Shown piece after piece: positions 11,761 to 24,639 of a stretch of 64,000 nucleotides of DNA (positions within the stretch are counted from its first letter, which is position 1; every line of letters begins with the position of its first letter). The notes under the pieces were generated by a model. It was not told the origin of the DNA. It searched no databases and was given only the letters and a program-made list of their open reading frames with translations. A program made the position numbers and the translations under genes. Origin of the DNA: Eleusine coracana subsp. coracana (taxonomy: Eukaryota > Streptophyta > Magnoliopsida > Poales > Poaceae); assembly GCA_032690845.1 (NCBI GenBank), contig CM064430.1, positions 5,070,949-5,134,948 on the forward strand. The letters are read 5' to 3'.

Positions 11761-12023
11761 TAAATAAAAATTACAAACAGTTCTCAGCACATAACCTGAA
11801 ACTAAATTCTGGAATAATTATCTGCAAGTATGTTGAAGGAACAGTAAACCATGACTGCTCAGCATTGATCATGATCATCACTCATCAGTCCCTCGATTAT
11901 AGAAAAGAAAAGTAGGTCGTAATGATCACATCCAGATATCCATTCAGATCAAAATTTTATCACTGCTTGAATATTGATTTCTCATGCAATATATAGGCTC
12001 TGCCAAAATTCAGGTTGAAGGAT

Positions 12024-15000
12024 TCAGGGCTTCAGTTCCACAGATGTGTCAGTTGAATCGCGTATCCTTTTACCAAAGAGCGCCTCTTGATTGTTGCTTT
12101 GGCGGCTGTTGATTGCCTTCTCACCTCTAAACGATGAATTAGAATGCATCAGTAAAAGGATTGACATGATCCAAAGAACAATAATAATAAAATGACATGA
12201 TAAGTAACACAATCAGCTTCGATTTGCGTAGTGGTAGCACAAGACATTTACTGAACCTAAGCATAGCTCACTGTAAGATATGAAATATTATATATTGATC
12301 ACTTGATGAAAATAGCTATCCTCCAAAATGTGAGTCCTTTATCTGAATACCATTAAAAAAGTTGGTGCTTATCTGTGTACCATTAAAAAAGTTGTAGACA
12401 CCTCTATTGTGTACCATTAAAAAAGTTGTAGACACCTCTATGCCATAACCTCAATTTTCAGTTACGCGTATGTCATTTCATCCACCTTTTGTTAGAACTT
12501 AACGGCTGAAGACCTATGACATGTGGGACCTACGTATGAAAAAGACTATTTTGCCCCTACGCATTTATATCTCATATGACTGACACGCGGGACCAACTTG
12601 TCATCTTCTTCTTCCTCCTCCCACGTGGGCAACGATAGCCCGGCAAGCTCGTCGAACCAGCTACTACTGTTACTTGCCCCCGCGCTGGTCTTGCCGCGAC
12701 GGTGGACGGACTTCGCGGACTCGTCAGCGGGGATGGGCTAGCCGAACAACGCGGTGGTGGGGGCCGACGTGGCGGCGAGGACGTCGACGCAGCGCGCGAC
12801 GAGGCCGAGATCATCGGCGAGGGGGAGGAGCGGCTCGTAGGATCTGAGCGCGCGGCACGACGGCAGAGGATGCGAAGAAGGACGACGGCAAGAAGCTGGA
12901 GGAGGCGTTGTGGCCCCACATGGGCTTGTGAAGCGGTTCAACGGCTTTGGCCATGTTCAGCAGCGCACGGGAGCAAGGGAGAAAGGAGAAGAGGAGGAAG
13001 AAGAGGAGTGTGGGACTCACAGGGGTAAAATGGTATTTTCACTAATTTATTTGACACCGTTAGAGAGAAAATAGATGGAATGGTATACGCGTCAACGAAA
13101 ATTGAGGTCATGCATAGAGGTGTCTTTAATGGCACATAAGTAAGCACCAACTTTTTTAATGGCATATAGGTAAACGGACTCCCAAAATGTGTCCTGTATA
13201 GACTTAACTATGGGTGTGTTCGTTTCTTGGGGTCTAAATTTTAGTGGGATCATATCAATCATTAAAATGCTATATATGATTATTAAATATATATATTAAA
13301 TATAAAACTAATTACAGAGTTGAATGCGTATCAGCGTGACAAATTCATTAAACTTAATTAAGTTATCATTAAGAGATGTTTACTGTAACATCACATTATC
13401 TAATCATAACCTAATTAGTTTTAATAGATTCGTCTCGTCATTCAGAGGGAGGATTATGGACTGGGTTTTATCAGTAATCTATATTTAATACTCTTAATTA
13501 GTATCACAATATTCGATAGGACATGTCTAAAAATTAGAGGGGTGGAAACCAACACACATATATATTGACAGAAGGTCCAAATGCATACAAATAATTAACC
13601 CATTGCATCCAAAAACTGAATAATTAGCATGAGTATGGTCCATCCCTCGTTCTAAACCAGGGATCCTGAATTCAAGGAGACGAAAAACGTCACTGTTTCA
13701 GAGACAAATTCAGTGCCGGCAACAAATGATTGACAGAGATTGGGGACCCCAGATCTGATATCTGGATACCAATATTATGTCATGGACCACAAAAAAAAAA
13801 GGTCAGTATTCAATCTATTTTCTGCAACCTGGGTCTGGGATGATCCAATTGATGTCAGGCAGAGGGCTCACAAGCTACTTGCTGCACATACTTTACACGC
13901 TACTTGCTCCAAGCTGGGGTTAAACTATTTGCAGAAACCATGTTGCTTTCTGGCAAATGAAAATGTAAGTCTTGTTGGAGTGGCTGGCAATAGACCACAC
14001 GAAGAAATGCAGTCGCGGCCAAAGACGTCGCTTTAGACTAAGTAGGTTGACAATAAAATACGACCATGATCTTATCTTGTTTCCTACATCAAAATCGTTC
14101 CCACTATCTCTGAAATATTAGTCACTAGTCAGAGATTGACACTAACAATGCTCTCTGAGTCTCTGTTCTGTAATGAAATAAACAGAGTTCGTCCAACTTA
14201 TAATCGCATTGATCACGAGCCGAAACAGCATCAACAAATCATGACAGATGCTAACAATTTCAGACGAGTTGATCATGGAAACAAGTAATACCAAATTCGA
14301 TTCTCAAAAAAAAAAAAGCACGAAAAATTTGATGTGTAGACTGAAGATCTTCAGAACAGATTTCTGTTTACCTTTGCAGCAGCAACAGAGCTTCCTCTTC
14401 GCACCCACAGCACGAGCTCAGTAGGCAGCAAGCGTCGCCATCTCCGGCGCCGGCGCCGGCACGGCTCTCGACGACGCGGTCCTCAAATATGTGGGTCATC
14501 TTGGGGTTGGGCCCACGGGCGATGACGCAGGTGTAGTCCTCGGCGAGCTCTTCCCCCTCCTCGCTCCGCCGCGCCGCCCTCGCCGCCGACGACAGCGGCG
14601 AGCGCTGCACGGGCGAGAGCAGCGCGAGCTGGGCGTCCCGGTTCTTCACGCCGAACTCGATCGGCGAGCCGCCCTTCTCCGCCGCCGGCGGCGGCGGCAG
14701 CTGCACCCTGAGCCGCATCCCGAGAAGCACCCTCCCCTTCTTGATGTGCCCGCCGTCGGCCTCGCCGGCGACGAGCACCGCCGCGAGGCCGGCGGCCTGG
14801 CTGCCGACGCCGCCGTTCCTTGGGACGAAGCAAGGCGGGTTCTTGGGCTGTTCACCCATGGTGGTGGTGGGGCTGATGGGGAGGTCCCTGGAGAAGAAGC
14901 TTGGAAGTGACCTTGTGGGCAGCAACAGGGAGGGCGGGCTGCCGCCATTGCCGAGCCTAGCGAGCTTGCTTGGGCTCGCTGGTTCTGCAGCTGCAGCTCC

Positions 15001-15024
15001 TCCCGTTGCCTTCTTCTTCAGCAT
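12024..15024 (-). CDS. FCS-like zinc finger (FLZ/DUF581) protein, zinc finger incomplete
   Basis: Exon 1 is 15024-14372 (donor CAAAG|GTAAAC). It encodes 217 residues with an Ala/Ser/Pro-rich N-terminus and the conserved DUF581 segment EDYTCVIARGPNPKMTHIFED (162-182; 21 residues named here by range only in part) directly before a Cys-rich stretch with C205-x2-C208. Family members continue with an RGEKAFCSxxC-type second half. The best downstream exon is 12126-12024 (acceptor TTTAG|A), which joins in frame, starts RGEKA, and then lacks the FCS and last cysteine. The model gives 251 residues. Either exon 2 is degenerate or the true exon has been lost. FLZ proteins bind SnRK1 kinases in sugar and stress signalling; that role is inferred from family. 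The 2.2-kb intron contains a Pack-MULE and a MITE. Confidence 0.6.
12332..13181. mobile_element. Pack-MULE with 9-bp target duplication
   Basis: Flanked by perfect 9-bp duplications CCAAAATGT (12323-12331 and 13182-13190). The ends are long inverted repeats beginning GAGTCCTTTATCTG (left) and GAGTCCGTTTACCT (right, reverse strand), each with an ACCATTAAAAAAGTTG-like block. It sits within the intron of the FLZ gene model and carries a GC-rich host fragment. Confidence 0.9.
12600..12930 (-). pseudogene. NPH3-domain gene fragment captured in the Pack-MULE
   Basis: The minus strand encodes a stretch like the NPH3 domain of BTB/POZ-NPH3 proteins: Leu-Pro-Leu-Ala-Asp-Asp-Leu-Gly-Leu-Val followed by RCVD (about 12790-12850). 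A WF-x-ELAGLSLP segment follows near 12615-12660, which matches the usual W-x-x-DL-x-x-L position. A stop lies between the two blocks (about 12735), and no BTB domain is present. It is a fragment only. Confidence 0.6.
13210..13560. mobile_element. MITE, about 345 bp
   Basis: The ends GGGTGTGTTCGTTTC and (reverse strand) TGTGTGTTGGTTTCC are inverted-repeat-like. The inside is AT-rich without coding potential, with a RAGACGAATC-type segment (TTCGTCTCGTC at about 13431) common in rice MITEs. The exact target duplication is unclear. Confidence 0.65.
13557..14371. other. Remaining intron sequence of the FLZ gene model
   Basis: An open frame on the plus strand (13740-14036) has no recognisable family and is treated as chance. 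No other element has clear ends. Confidence 0.35.
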
Positions 15025-15612
15025 TGCGACTAAGAACTGAAATCCTCCAATCCAATCTAGATTCTAGATTAGTCTGTTCCACTCTGCTACCGAGTGTGGA
15101 ACTGTGGATGCCACAAGAAAGATTGATGAATGATCTCAAAAAAAAAAAAAAAGATTGATAAATGGAGCTTGGCAAATGAAGTGGACAAGAACTTGAATTA
15201 CCAGAGGATCGATCCCAACTGATCTAACTTAATTAGTTGGGTCTCTCTGGTCACAACTGAGTTGTTAAAAGCTAGTACACACTGATGCGGTGATGCCTGA
15301 TTGGAAAATCTGTACTTTCTTATGCAACGAGGAAACACTGCTGGATTGCTTAAGCGAAAGAACACTATCGAAGTTTGTGGAGTTCAGTTAAGACTCGAGA
15401 GTTGCCTTTCTCACTCACACGCGCACTCTGCTGTGCAGTGATGACGATGACGATGGTGTGCAGGCAAGGCTCGGGGAGGAGCACGGGCTACCAGAAGGAG
15501 ATTATGCCGCTCCCCGAGGAACGCCAGAATCCAAGGGCCTTATTTAAAGTCACCCTTCTCAAAAACTAGGCCATCCACATAATCTTTATTTGCGTCCATG
15601 CCCAACAGCTAA
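15025..15612. other. Upstream region of the FLZ gene
   Basis: Presumed 5' untranslated region and promoter of the minus-strand gene. A short A-run (15138-15151) is present. I see no second gene. Confidence 0.35.
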
Positions 15613-15940
15613 GATCATCTTCAAGAGTGCCCCAAAATCTTTCCCTGAATCTAAAAAATCATCTTCAATAGTGTTCTTAAATCATCCCTATATTTATTTT
15701 TTTCTTAAATTCTTCTCACTTGTAGCTAGAAACAGGGGAAGAATTAGAAGTTCCAATCCAAAAAAGGGAAAATTAAAATCTGTAGACCCAAGTGCTGACA
15801 TGGATTAATAAAAAAACGTTTTTACAATATTATAGGGGAGAACTATTAAAAGAGAAAATAATTTTTTTTTCTAATATTTTTTAAGCTGCTCCCAAAAGAA
15901 GGTTTTTGGGATCTAATTATTAGGGAGCTCTTGGAGATGC
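15613..15940. mobile_element. Tourist-like MITE with TAA target duplication
   Basis: 328 bp flanked by TAA (15610-15612 and 15941-15943). The inverted ends are GATCATCTTCAAGAGTGCCC (left) and GCATCTCCAAGAGCTCCC (right, reverse strand). TAA/TTA targets are typical of Harbinger-derived MITEs. Confidence 0.75.
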
Positions 15941-15943
15941 TAA

Positions 15944-18900
15944 AGGAATAGTCAAGAGTTGTTTGGCTTTGACAATCTGGGTGATAATTTTTGAAGACCT
16001 TCATGGACATCAGCTGGAACTGTAAGTTACCCAATTGCAACTGGCAGTAATTTTGAAGATTTAACTCTTAGTTTTTTTTTGGAATCTAGAATTTTCAAAA
16101 TGCAGGAATAGAAAAAACATTGAATTGGAGTGCCATTGCATCTCGAATCCAATAGAACGAAAATGCAAGAAAAATACAGGTATTCCTTTTTTTGGATGGT
16201 GTACAGGAAAAGCACAAAAATTAATTGTGAGAGAGACGCAAAACAATTTGTTCATAAGGTTAGACCTTATGTTAATCCTCCAAAATTCCCATGAAACAAG
16301 TCATAGGAATTTGAGATGCACAATTCTTTGTTCTAAGAGATATTTGTAGGAAATTTTCCTAAGGATTGGAATCCTTGAAAATTTCTATGAAAATCCTACA
16401 ATAAAGTTCCCTTTTATGTTAGTTTTTGTTATCTTCGGTTTTCTCTTTAATTTGAGATAGCAAACAAGCCTACTGGTAATAGGTATTTTTAGATTTCAAA
16501 TAAAGCAAGCATGCTTTGCATCAACGAGATGCACCTAAATCTGAATGATATTTGTGTATGAACACAGTCACGCTTTCGCCAAAGCAGCTGAAAGTTACTC
16601 ATCAGGCGACAATTTTGAAGATTAACTCAAACTCTCTATGAGTCTTTTTGAAAACATTGGCAAAACAACTGTATGTGCTAGAAAATATTTAGCTAGGCGT
16701 TGGTGGGTTATTGATTGATACAATGTGCATAGTAGTATGTCGCCAAGAGCTCAAGCTACTACTGAAAAAGCTCGCAAAAGAAAAAAAATATACTACTGAA
16801 AATGCATACTATATGCACATAGTTTCGTACACAGTGCACGTTCATAGAACTTTCCTGCACTGCACGCAATACACGCTTTGTATACAGTATAGTAAGCATA
16901 TCTCAAAACATTGATAATTTATTTGGCATCATCAGACACGTACTTAAGCATTGAAGCCCTGCCAAGCCTGAGATTGTTTAAAAGGCTAGTCTCAATTATC
17001 CTTTTATTTATATTTAACTAGTTACTACACGAAAATTTTATTCATATAATATATGTTGTGATATTTTTTTATAGTATCAAAAGTAAAATAAATTTTAAAA
17101 AAACAGATAATTATACTTGATCAAGTATATTTCAAGAGTTTCTAAAGTATATGTCTTACGTGTTTCTAAAGTTTCATGTTTTGGTAATTAAATAAATAAT
17201 TTCTTCCACTCATATGGTACATGGACATTGGAACATACTTGGAACCATTCATAAGATAAGATGGTTTTACGAATAATAAATATGAAAAATATGCATAGAT
17301 ACAATATCTAAACTATAAAATTAAGTCACCTACAATTTGAATCACCCTTCGGACTTGGATCATCTACCCACTCCTGTCATTTGTCCCTTGATTAATGCTT
17401 AAATCTCCTTCTGATTAAGATCTGACCAAACATCAACTCAAGATGTTTATGCCATGAAATATGCTCTGTCTCTACCTTAAATTATTTTTCACCCATCCAG
17501 AATTGAAGTTAGGAGTTGTTTTCTTTCCATATATTTCATGCAACACAAGCATTCCTTCTTTTGAATTTGCCTCATTTTTTGCATTCAGCGTGACCATCAT
17601 TTGCTATTAAATATAACCATCATAGAGAAGCCATGATCAAAGGAAGTTCTTGACTCAATAAAAATTACAAAAAAACAAAAAATATGAAAACTACCTAGCA
17701 AATTGCAAAATGATTTGAAATAGTTGTGCACATTGCAAAAGAAAATCAGTCCATTTAGATTTTATTTGAAGACGTTCAATCACATGCAACAGACCAAATT
17801 GGTGCAAACAAAAAGCATCTACTTATATAATTTACTCAAAATAATTGCTATATATTACATTCATAGGGAAATAGAAACATATAAATAAATGCTACATACT
17901 TACAAAAGAATTGGTTACATCAACACCTATATATTTTGGTTGCATTTCTAGTTTAGCCAAGTAACCCAATGCTGGATGATATAGCTATGTTCACAACCAT
18001 TAAACTTTCTCCCACCAATGGATTCGTTGTAATCCAAATAAGGCCCTGGCTACACGGTGGAAGGTTATGAATTTGAACCACTTCAGAATAGCAAAGATAG
18101 AAATACATATTATTATGAGAAATGCATATCCGCTAAGTATTGTAACTTCAAGTCCTGGGAAATGGTAGATACTTACACTTACTTCTAGTTGTTTAGCTCA
18201 TACAGGTGACAATATATGTACCTTTTAAATAATCCTCACAAATTTTGTAATCCTACATAAGAAACTATAGTAGCGTCTTCACATGTAGCTGCAGCGAGAA
18301 TTCATGGTAAGCAAAAAGGTTTAGATATAGTCTTTTCCTAAAATCACTCTACAACAAAAGAATTACAGTCATGCTCATAAATTGCTGATATTTTACATCA
18401 CCACTTCTTGATGCCTACTCATAAGGCACCACAACAGTCAAAGAATGATGGGCACTACCTCTGCATGGCAGATGTGTCAATGGTTTATAGCAATTAAAAT
18501 AATGATAATTAGGGGATATCAGATCAAACATGGGTGAATAGAAATTATCATAGATCTCCATAGTCATTGAAATAGGACTCTTCTGTTGAATCCAAGAGAT
18601 TGATCCTCGCTGCTACCTCTAATGCGGCCGCTGATTTTGGTCTTTATTGTGCATTTTGTCCCTGTAATTCTCACCTATCAACACAAAATTGCTACAATCA
18701 GGAGCAAGTGAGACAGTCAACATCATGAATGAATATTGATGCTGCAACAAGGTATAATAATACATTTCTCCTGTGATAGGTCATCAGGCCTCAACCAAGC
18801 TTTCACATCCTCCATTTATGACATGGTTTAAAACTGTAGTATTTAAAATATTTCAAATCCTCAAATCTCACATTTGTAGTCCTATAGCACTAAAATAATA

Positions 18901-18954
18901 AATTTGAAACAAATTTCTGAATCAATCAAAACTTCTATAACTCTCATTGATTTG
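15944..18954. other. AT-rich intergenic region
   Basis: About 3 kb without a recognisable gene or RNA. The part at about 16070-16420 resembles MITE-like AT-rich sequence (paired GGAATC / GATTCC segments), but I could not fix its ends. The remainder looks like low-complexity single-copy DNA. Confidence 0.4.
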
Positions 18955-19148
18955 TTAATTATCTGACTTGTTCTTGCCCGATGATTGTGAGCGAACTGCT
19001 AAACCCACCAACACATCTTTTGTTCTTGCCCAGTATTGATCTTGACATTGTCGACAAAACTTTGACATTCTAGACCACAACAGTTTTAGAGGCTGCTTGC
19101 GTTGGCCATACTTTAATGTTGAGTCGTTGCTCACGGCATCAGTTTCCT
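18955..19148 (-). other. Possible terminal exon of an unidentified gene
   Basis: A 64-codon open frame follows a good acceptor (ATTGTGCAG|GAAAC at 19149) and ends at a stop at 18955. It is polar, with a CRQCQDQYW segment. Candidate upstream exon sequence (19240-19360) has an open frame rich in Lys/Asn/Gln and a donor-like CCAAG|GTAAA, but the phases do not join cleanly. The family is not recognised. It may be a decayed gene. Confidence 0.25.
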
Positions 19149-19509
19149 GCACAATATTTATATAAGGGAGCAGCCAAATTGATTTATAAGATAAAAAAAT
19201 GATACGTATTTATTTTACCTTGGACGTTCTTATTGTTCTGGTCATCCAATTGTTTTGGTTTGCCATTGATCTCTGTTTCTGGTAGCCGAGAGTGCCTTCT
19301 TCTTCCCACTTGTATGCGGCAGGATACTATCCTCCATGACACTGAATCTCGAAAGAACTAGATGCAAAAACAAATAATCACTTATACATAGGACCTATAA
19401 ACATGGCAGCTAACTACGAGCCTATGTACCTGACCTCGAAGGGCTTCCAGATAAAGAAATAAGAGATCATGGTGGTCCTATAGTAGGGGAGAAAAAAGCA
19501 GCTCGCCAG

Positions 19510-20080
19510 ATTATTAGATTAATCAAAGAGCGACAAGGTTTAGATCATTCCAAAAAATCGGCGTCAATGGAGTGGAAGCGGAGCCTCGATGACACATTCG
19601 AGGCCTTGTCGAAGCGTGGCGAGGTGATGGTCCAACGCCACTGAGCTGCAAAGGCGGCAACCCAATTACCGGATGGTGTCGTCCAATAGGAGCTCTACGC
19701 CAACCTTGTCCAGCTACACATGGATTCATACATCCAGGTACACCCTGCTCTCTATCCATGACGCGCACAAAAAATCTAGAATTAAAGCTTAGGGGCAGAC
19801 AAGATCGATTTTGTGCAAACACGCCAAATGAAGTAAGAACAACAGGTCACCGGATTAGGACAATCAAAGAGAGAAAATGTTTCGATCATTCAACTAAACG
19901 TCGACTTTAGGATCATGGCTTACCAATTGCGATTGTGAAGTAGCCTCGATGGACGTTTGATCACGACAAAGATCAGTCTGATAGCCTTGTGATCAGTCTG
20001 ATAGCCTTGTGATGCGATGGTGCAACGTCGGTGAGCTACGAAGTCGGTGACCCGATCATCGATCAGTGGATGGTGCAAAG
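19510..20080. repeat. Diverged direct duplication with a 20-bp tandem repeat
   Basis: The segments at about 19500-19690 and 19855-20075 share AATCAAAGAG, GATCATTC, GTAGCCTCGATG-like and GATGGTGCAACG-like blocks in the same order. Within the second copy GATCAGTCTGATAGCCTTGT occurs twice in tandem (19971-19990, 19991-20010). Confidence 0.5.
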
Positions 20081-23000
20081 CTAGCGAGCTGCGAAAGCGA
20101 TGATTGATCTCCGCATTAGGCCTTTGTGATGGTCTAATGCCGGTTGTCTACGTTGGCGGCGATCTATGTCTGCCTTGACGTTAGGCCTTGGCCAGCACCC
20201 AGGATTACGCACATGCATGTGTTTTGGAAAGTTTCCCCGACATCCTTCCACTAAGGAAATTTGAATGCAATTAAAAGTAATTATGGTCCTATCATTAAGG
20301 AAAATGGAAAGCAAATATGGCATGTGTTTGATTACACGGGAGTGAGGGTGCTGGTGAGTATAGGTGGAGGCTAGATATTGGATGGGTGAAAAAAGAATTA
20401 ATTCTCCCGACGATACATAACTAAAATGGTGTCATTGAGGTGAACCAATCGAGCGGTTAGATGTAGCGGTCCCATATTGATCGGAGGCTCTAGATTGATG
20501 GGTATAGATTATTTTTGGTGAGTAGATTGATCGCAGGGATTCGTTCTTTATTAGTTTAGAAATTGGATGACATATTAACAATAATGATAATATGATATAG
20601 AATTTATTATGAAAAAAAGCAAATATCTTTCATCCTCATAAAAACCTATGAACACCCTTTTAAATAAAGTGAAAGCCAAATAAAAGTGAACTGAGAGCCT
20701 TTTTTTTCATCCCAATTAAATTCAACCAAACACTAATAGCCACCTAGTTGTAATTTTGTATTTTAACAAATCTATGAAATCGTGATATAAAACTAGTCAT
20801 TAAGAGACGTAATTTTATTTCATAGAACAAGAGCTAAAAACGAATATAACACTCTTAGAAAAGTGTGTGATGAAAGAGTCTATTAAAACTGGCCTAATTT
20901 TACTCGCAACCTTCCAGACTCATAGTAGCATTCTGTAACCGGCATAGCATCTTGGAAGACGAAGTCTCCGAGAAAAAAAAGCTGATCACCTCGCCCATGA
21001 TGGTCAGGGAAAAGAGGCCATGGCTGGTCCTGGTTTTCTCCGTGCAGCCAACGTCGATCTCCCTCCCCGGCAAAAAGCGCTGCCCCGAAATGAACAATGG
21101 GACTCAACTTTTGATGGCGAAAAATGGACGATTTGACGCGTCCTGGCCGGCCCTGCGCCCATCCATTCTCGTGAGCGATCTCTCAATGTTTCGCTAGGTT
21201 GGAATATGTAGCCCTTCATTATTGGCATTATTGGCATGTCGCATAAATAAGTCGTTTCAGTTCGCAGCTAGCTAAAGATCAGCCATGCTGATATTTCCAA
21301 CGATTTATTATTTATATATTTTTCTTTTCTCGAAGAAGAAGTTTAATATAGAGAGCTGGCTAAAGCAAACATGAAGATGGACAAACTGAATGATGATTTA
21401 TTTATAGAATACTATATACACTCTGTTTCAAAGGACGTGTTTTTTGCATCTATTATTTTTTTCTCTCTTTTGTAGGGGAGGGGGAATAATGTTTGATAAC
21501 GCGATTATCGATGACTTGAAGGAGATGTTTGACCCATGGACAGGAACCATGCCAGACCACCAGGCTGCACAACATACCACCGACGACGTGGATAGTGTAA
21601 GACCATGCATCCGAGGAAGCTTGAGCAGCGAGGAGCATCAATTATATGGGTACCATCTGAATCCGGTTCGTTTACATGTTTCCAAGTATAATACATTGGC
21701 TGTAAAAGATACAGTCTACACAAAATTTTTGCGTTGCCACATTGCCAAGGTCCAAATAATGGAAACATGCATCTGAGAAAATTAGGTAATCCACCAGGTT
21801 CGGTGCATGTCACCGAAAGCAAAAAATAAAATGAAATCTGTTTGGAACGCGACAGTGCAAATTGTATGAGCAATAATAACTTGGTCACTATCTATCGCTA
21901 GGGAACTCTGATTTAATTAGGTCATCGTTCTTATCCTATTACACATCCAAACTCGATTCTAGGTTCACAAATCTCTGGGCAAATTGTTATGCACACATGT
22001 GGTCCTTGCAATTTGATGTTGCTTGAGGGCAAACGTTAGCCATGCACATTTTGAGAATAATGAGCAACAGTTTTGCCATTCTCGGCGAAATGTGCAAAGA
22101 AATTATATGTATCACCATTTGTACAAAGTAATAAAGTTAGGCTGCAGAATGCATGGGAAATGAGCAAAACATTCCTACTGTACAAAGGAAGACATATCAA
22201 GCAAAATATAACACAGTTTCTCCTGGCTGCCTCGAGATCTCCTTGATGAAAACAACTCCAACAAAAATATTTGCAGAGTGATCAGCCGATTCAACTCTTG
22301 ATCATTATTGTTAAAGGGATATTAGATCTTTATTGGAGTTATGGCCCATCCAAAGAAAAAAAAACTGATCCATTTGGCCGATGCGCGCATAATGCAAGTA
22401 ATAAACGACCTCTTCAAAAGCCATGCACTAAAAACCAAAACACCAACTTTTTTTTTCCTTGAAAAGGCATGAGGAGGATGACACAAAGTTCACAGATGGA
22501 TCCTGTCATGTACTCTGTACTCCAATCTGGAGGAAATATGCACCAATGAGTAGTAGACCATGAGCCCTCTATGGAATACCAAAATTAAAAAATCCAAGAT
22601 GACTTGCCGTAAAGTAACAAACAGAGTACACCGTACCAAAGCATTTTGAAGTGTAGAGAGTGAAGAAGTCGTGATGTAATCCATATGGGTTATTACATTG
22701 GATGGATCAATACTTTAACATGTTTCCTAGTTTGAAAGTTTTTAATTAATGGTTTGTTTCTTTGAGTTTTGATTTTTTAAGATTATTTGTATAATAACTA
22801 TAAACCATTGGATCTATATCTAACGATTTAAAAAGATGACTAAAAGTTACACTAAACTTTCAGTCAACGGAAAATTAGCAAGTCCCATACTTTAAACTTA
22901 GAGTCTTTGTGGGGCTTAATTATAAGACAGCTTCAGTGATGTTGAGGAGTGGCTGTATTCCACTTATCCACTATGCCAGGAATATGCTCAGGGTTGATGC

Positions 23001-23569
23001 TTTGATTCAGCAGAATAACAACTTAGTTTTCATTGATCAAGAACTCAAGAAGAAAAGCAGCTCAAGTATCGAAAGGATGGAAGCGCTCCCTACAATATTG
23101 TGTGATATATCTATCTTTAATCTTATCAGATCATTTCGGGATTGTCATCTCGTGTTAAGATATATGCTAAGTGCATTAGGATAAGATTGGAAACATAAGG
23201 GTCAAATTCTTTATCCAAGCATAATCAGTGCATCCATGAGGAGGCAGTTGTAAAGTACACAGGCTACCGGCATACAAATTCTGTGGTTTCATATTTGTGA
23301 ACGAGACAGATTCTTACCTGTAATATATTATCCCAGACAGATTTAGCTTAATTATGGATCCATCATTAGAAGTTTTCTGTCTCTTTTTTTTCTTCATTTT
23401 TTATCATTGCTCTAACTATTTCACACACGCCCTTACTCATATGTGTCCCTACCTTTTTTCTTCCAAAAAAAACTTATTTTATTATGGATCAATCATTAGA
23501 ATGGAATGGGGCTTGAACTGGAGGAAATGAATGGATAGTCTCACCTCTAGACCATTAAACTTCGCATTT
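20081..23569. other. Intergenic region, no confident gene
   Basis: Several short open frames occur: 20883-21107 (-), 21444-21776 (+) and 22909-23184 (+). None has a domain that I recognise or splice partners that I can support. The 20883-21107 frame has an LFFLGD-like segment that faintly resembles DUF295 proteins, which is not enough to call. A MITE-like AT-rich stretch lies at about 22725-22880. Confidence 0.3.
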
Positions 23570-23604
23570 CCTATATGTAGCGCGCGCTGCGTATAGCTTA
23601 TACG

Positions 23605-24370
23605 TGTAACATCCCGTCCCTTCAAGGTCAGGTCCGCTTACCCTGGTAGCTCTCTAGGATCTCAAGACTATCCTCACAGATCAACACATGTATTTTCTAT
23701 GTATTTTGTCCTCACTCGTGTGCACCCGCCCGGGACAAATTTCCTGGTCGGTCACCCATCTCTAAATTGCTTCAGGTCAAGCACGCTTAACTTTGGAGTT
23801 CTTTGGGGTTTCCAGAAAAGAAGTTATAACTTGTTGGTATGAGTATTCTATAAATCATGTTAAGACTTGGGTTAGGATGTTACACGATCACCCCCTTAGA
23901 AGATCGTCGTCCTCGTCGATCAAAATCCCAAGCCAGGAACGTCCCCTCTTGGCCACGTCCGTATGTCCAGTGCCAGCGCATGTGCCATGCTGTATGATCA
24001 CTCCGGACTCACACCAGCCATGCACACCATGCCTGCGCAACTGCGATCCCACGCGCCCGTGAAACCGCGAGGGTTAGCTCTGATACCAACTGTAACGTCC
24101 CGTCCCTCCAAGGCCGGCCCGCTTACCCTCACAGCTCTCTAAGATCTCAAGACTATCCTCACAGATCAACACATATTTTTTCTATGTACTTTGTCCTCAC
24201 TTGTGTGCACCCGGGACAAACTTCTCGGTCGATCACCCATCCCTAAATTGTTCCAGACCAAGCACGCTTAACTTTGGAGTTCTTTGGGGATGAGCTTCCG
24301 AAAAAGAAGTTACAACTTGTTGATATGAGTATTCTATCAATCCTATTAAGCCTTGGATCAGGATGTTACA
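23605..24370 (-). mobile_element. TRIM (terminal-repeat retrotransposon in miniature)
   Basis: Two direct 280-bp terminal repeats (23605-23884 and 24091-24370) begin TGTAAC and end GTTACA. The internal region is only 206 bp. Next to the right repeat, CTCTGATACCA (24079-24089) is the reverse complement of TGGTATCAGAG, the initiator-Met-tRNA primer-binding site. A pyrimidine-rich CACCCCCTT next to the left repeat is the polypurine tract on the minus strand. The element is therefore on the minus strand and non-coding. Target duplications are imperfect (atacg / atata). Confidence 0.9.
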
Positions 24371-24639
24371 ATATATAGCGCGCGCACGTGACGGTGCATA
24401 AGTGGCAGGTCGAGAACGTGGGAGCAATACGTGGCGTGATCTGATTGAACCGGCGTGGTTTTAATTGATTTTGAATTTCAAATCAAGTTTTATTTAAAAT
24501 GGTAACTCTGTTTTTGAAATCGTTTGAACCATTGTATTTATTTGAGTTAATGCAATAAAATGAGATGTCACATGAATATAATATATGGATTTTAAATTCA
24601 AATTTTTCTAAATTTTAGTTGTTTTATACTTAGTAAACC

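Noticed and set aside
14483..15040. Several long frames opposite and overlapping FLZ exon 1
   Set aside because: Shadow frames of GC-rich coding sequence; only the minus-strand frame has the DUF581 motif.
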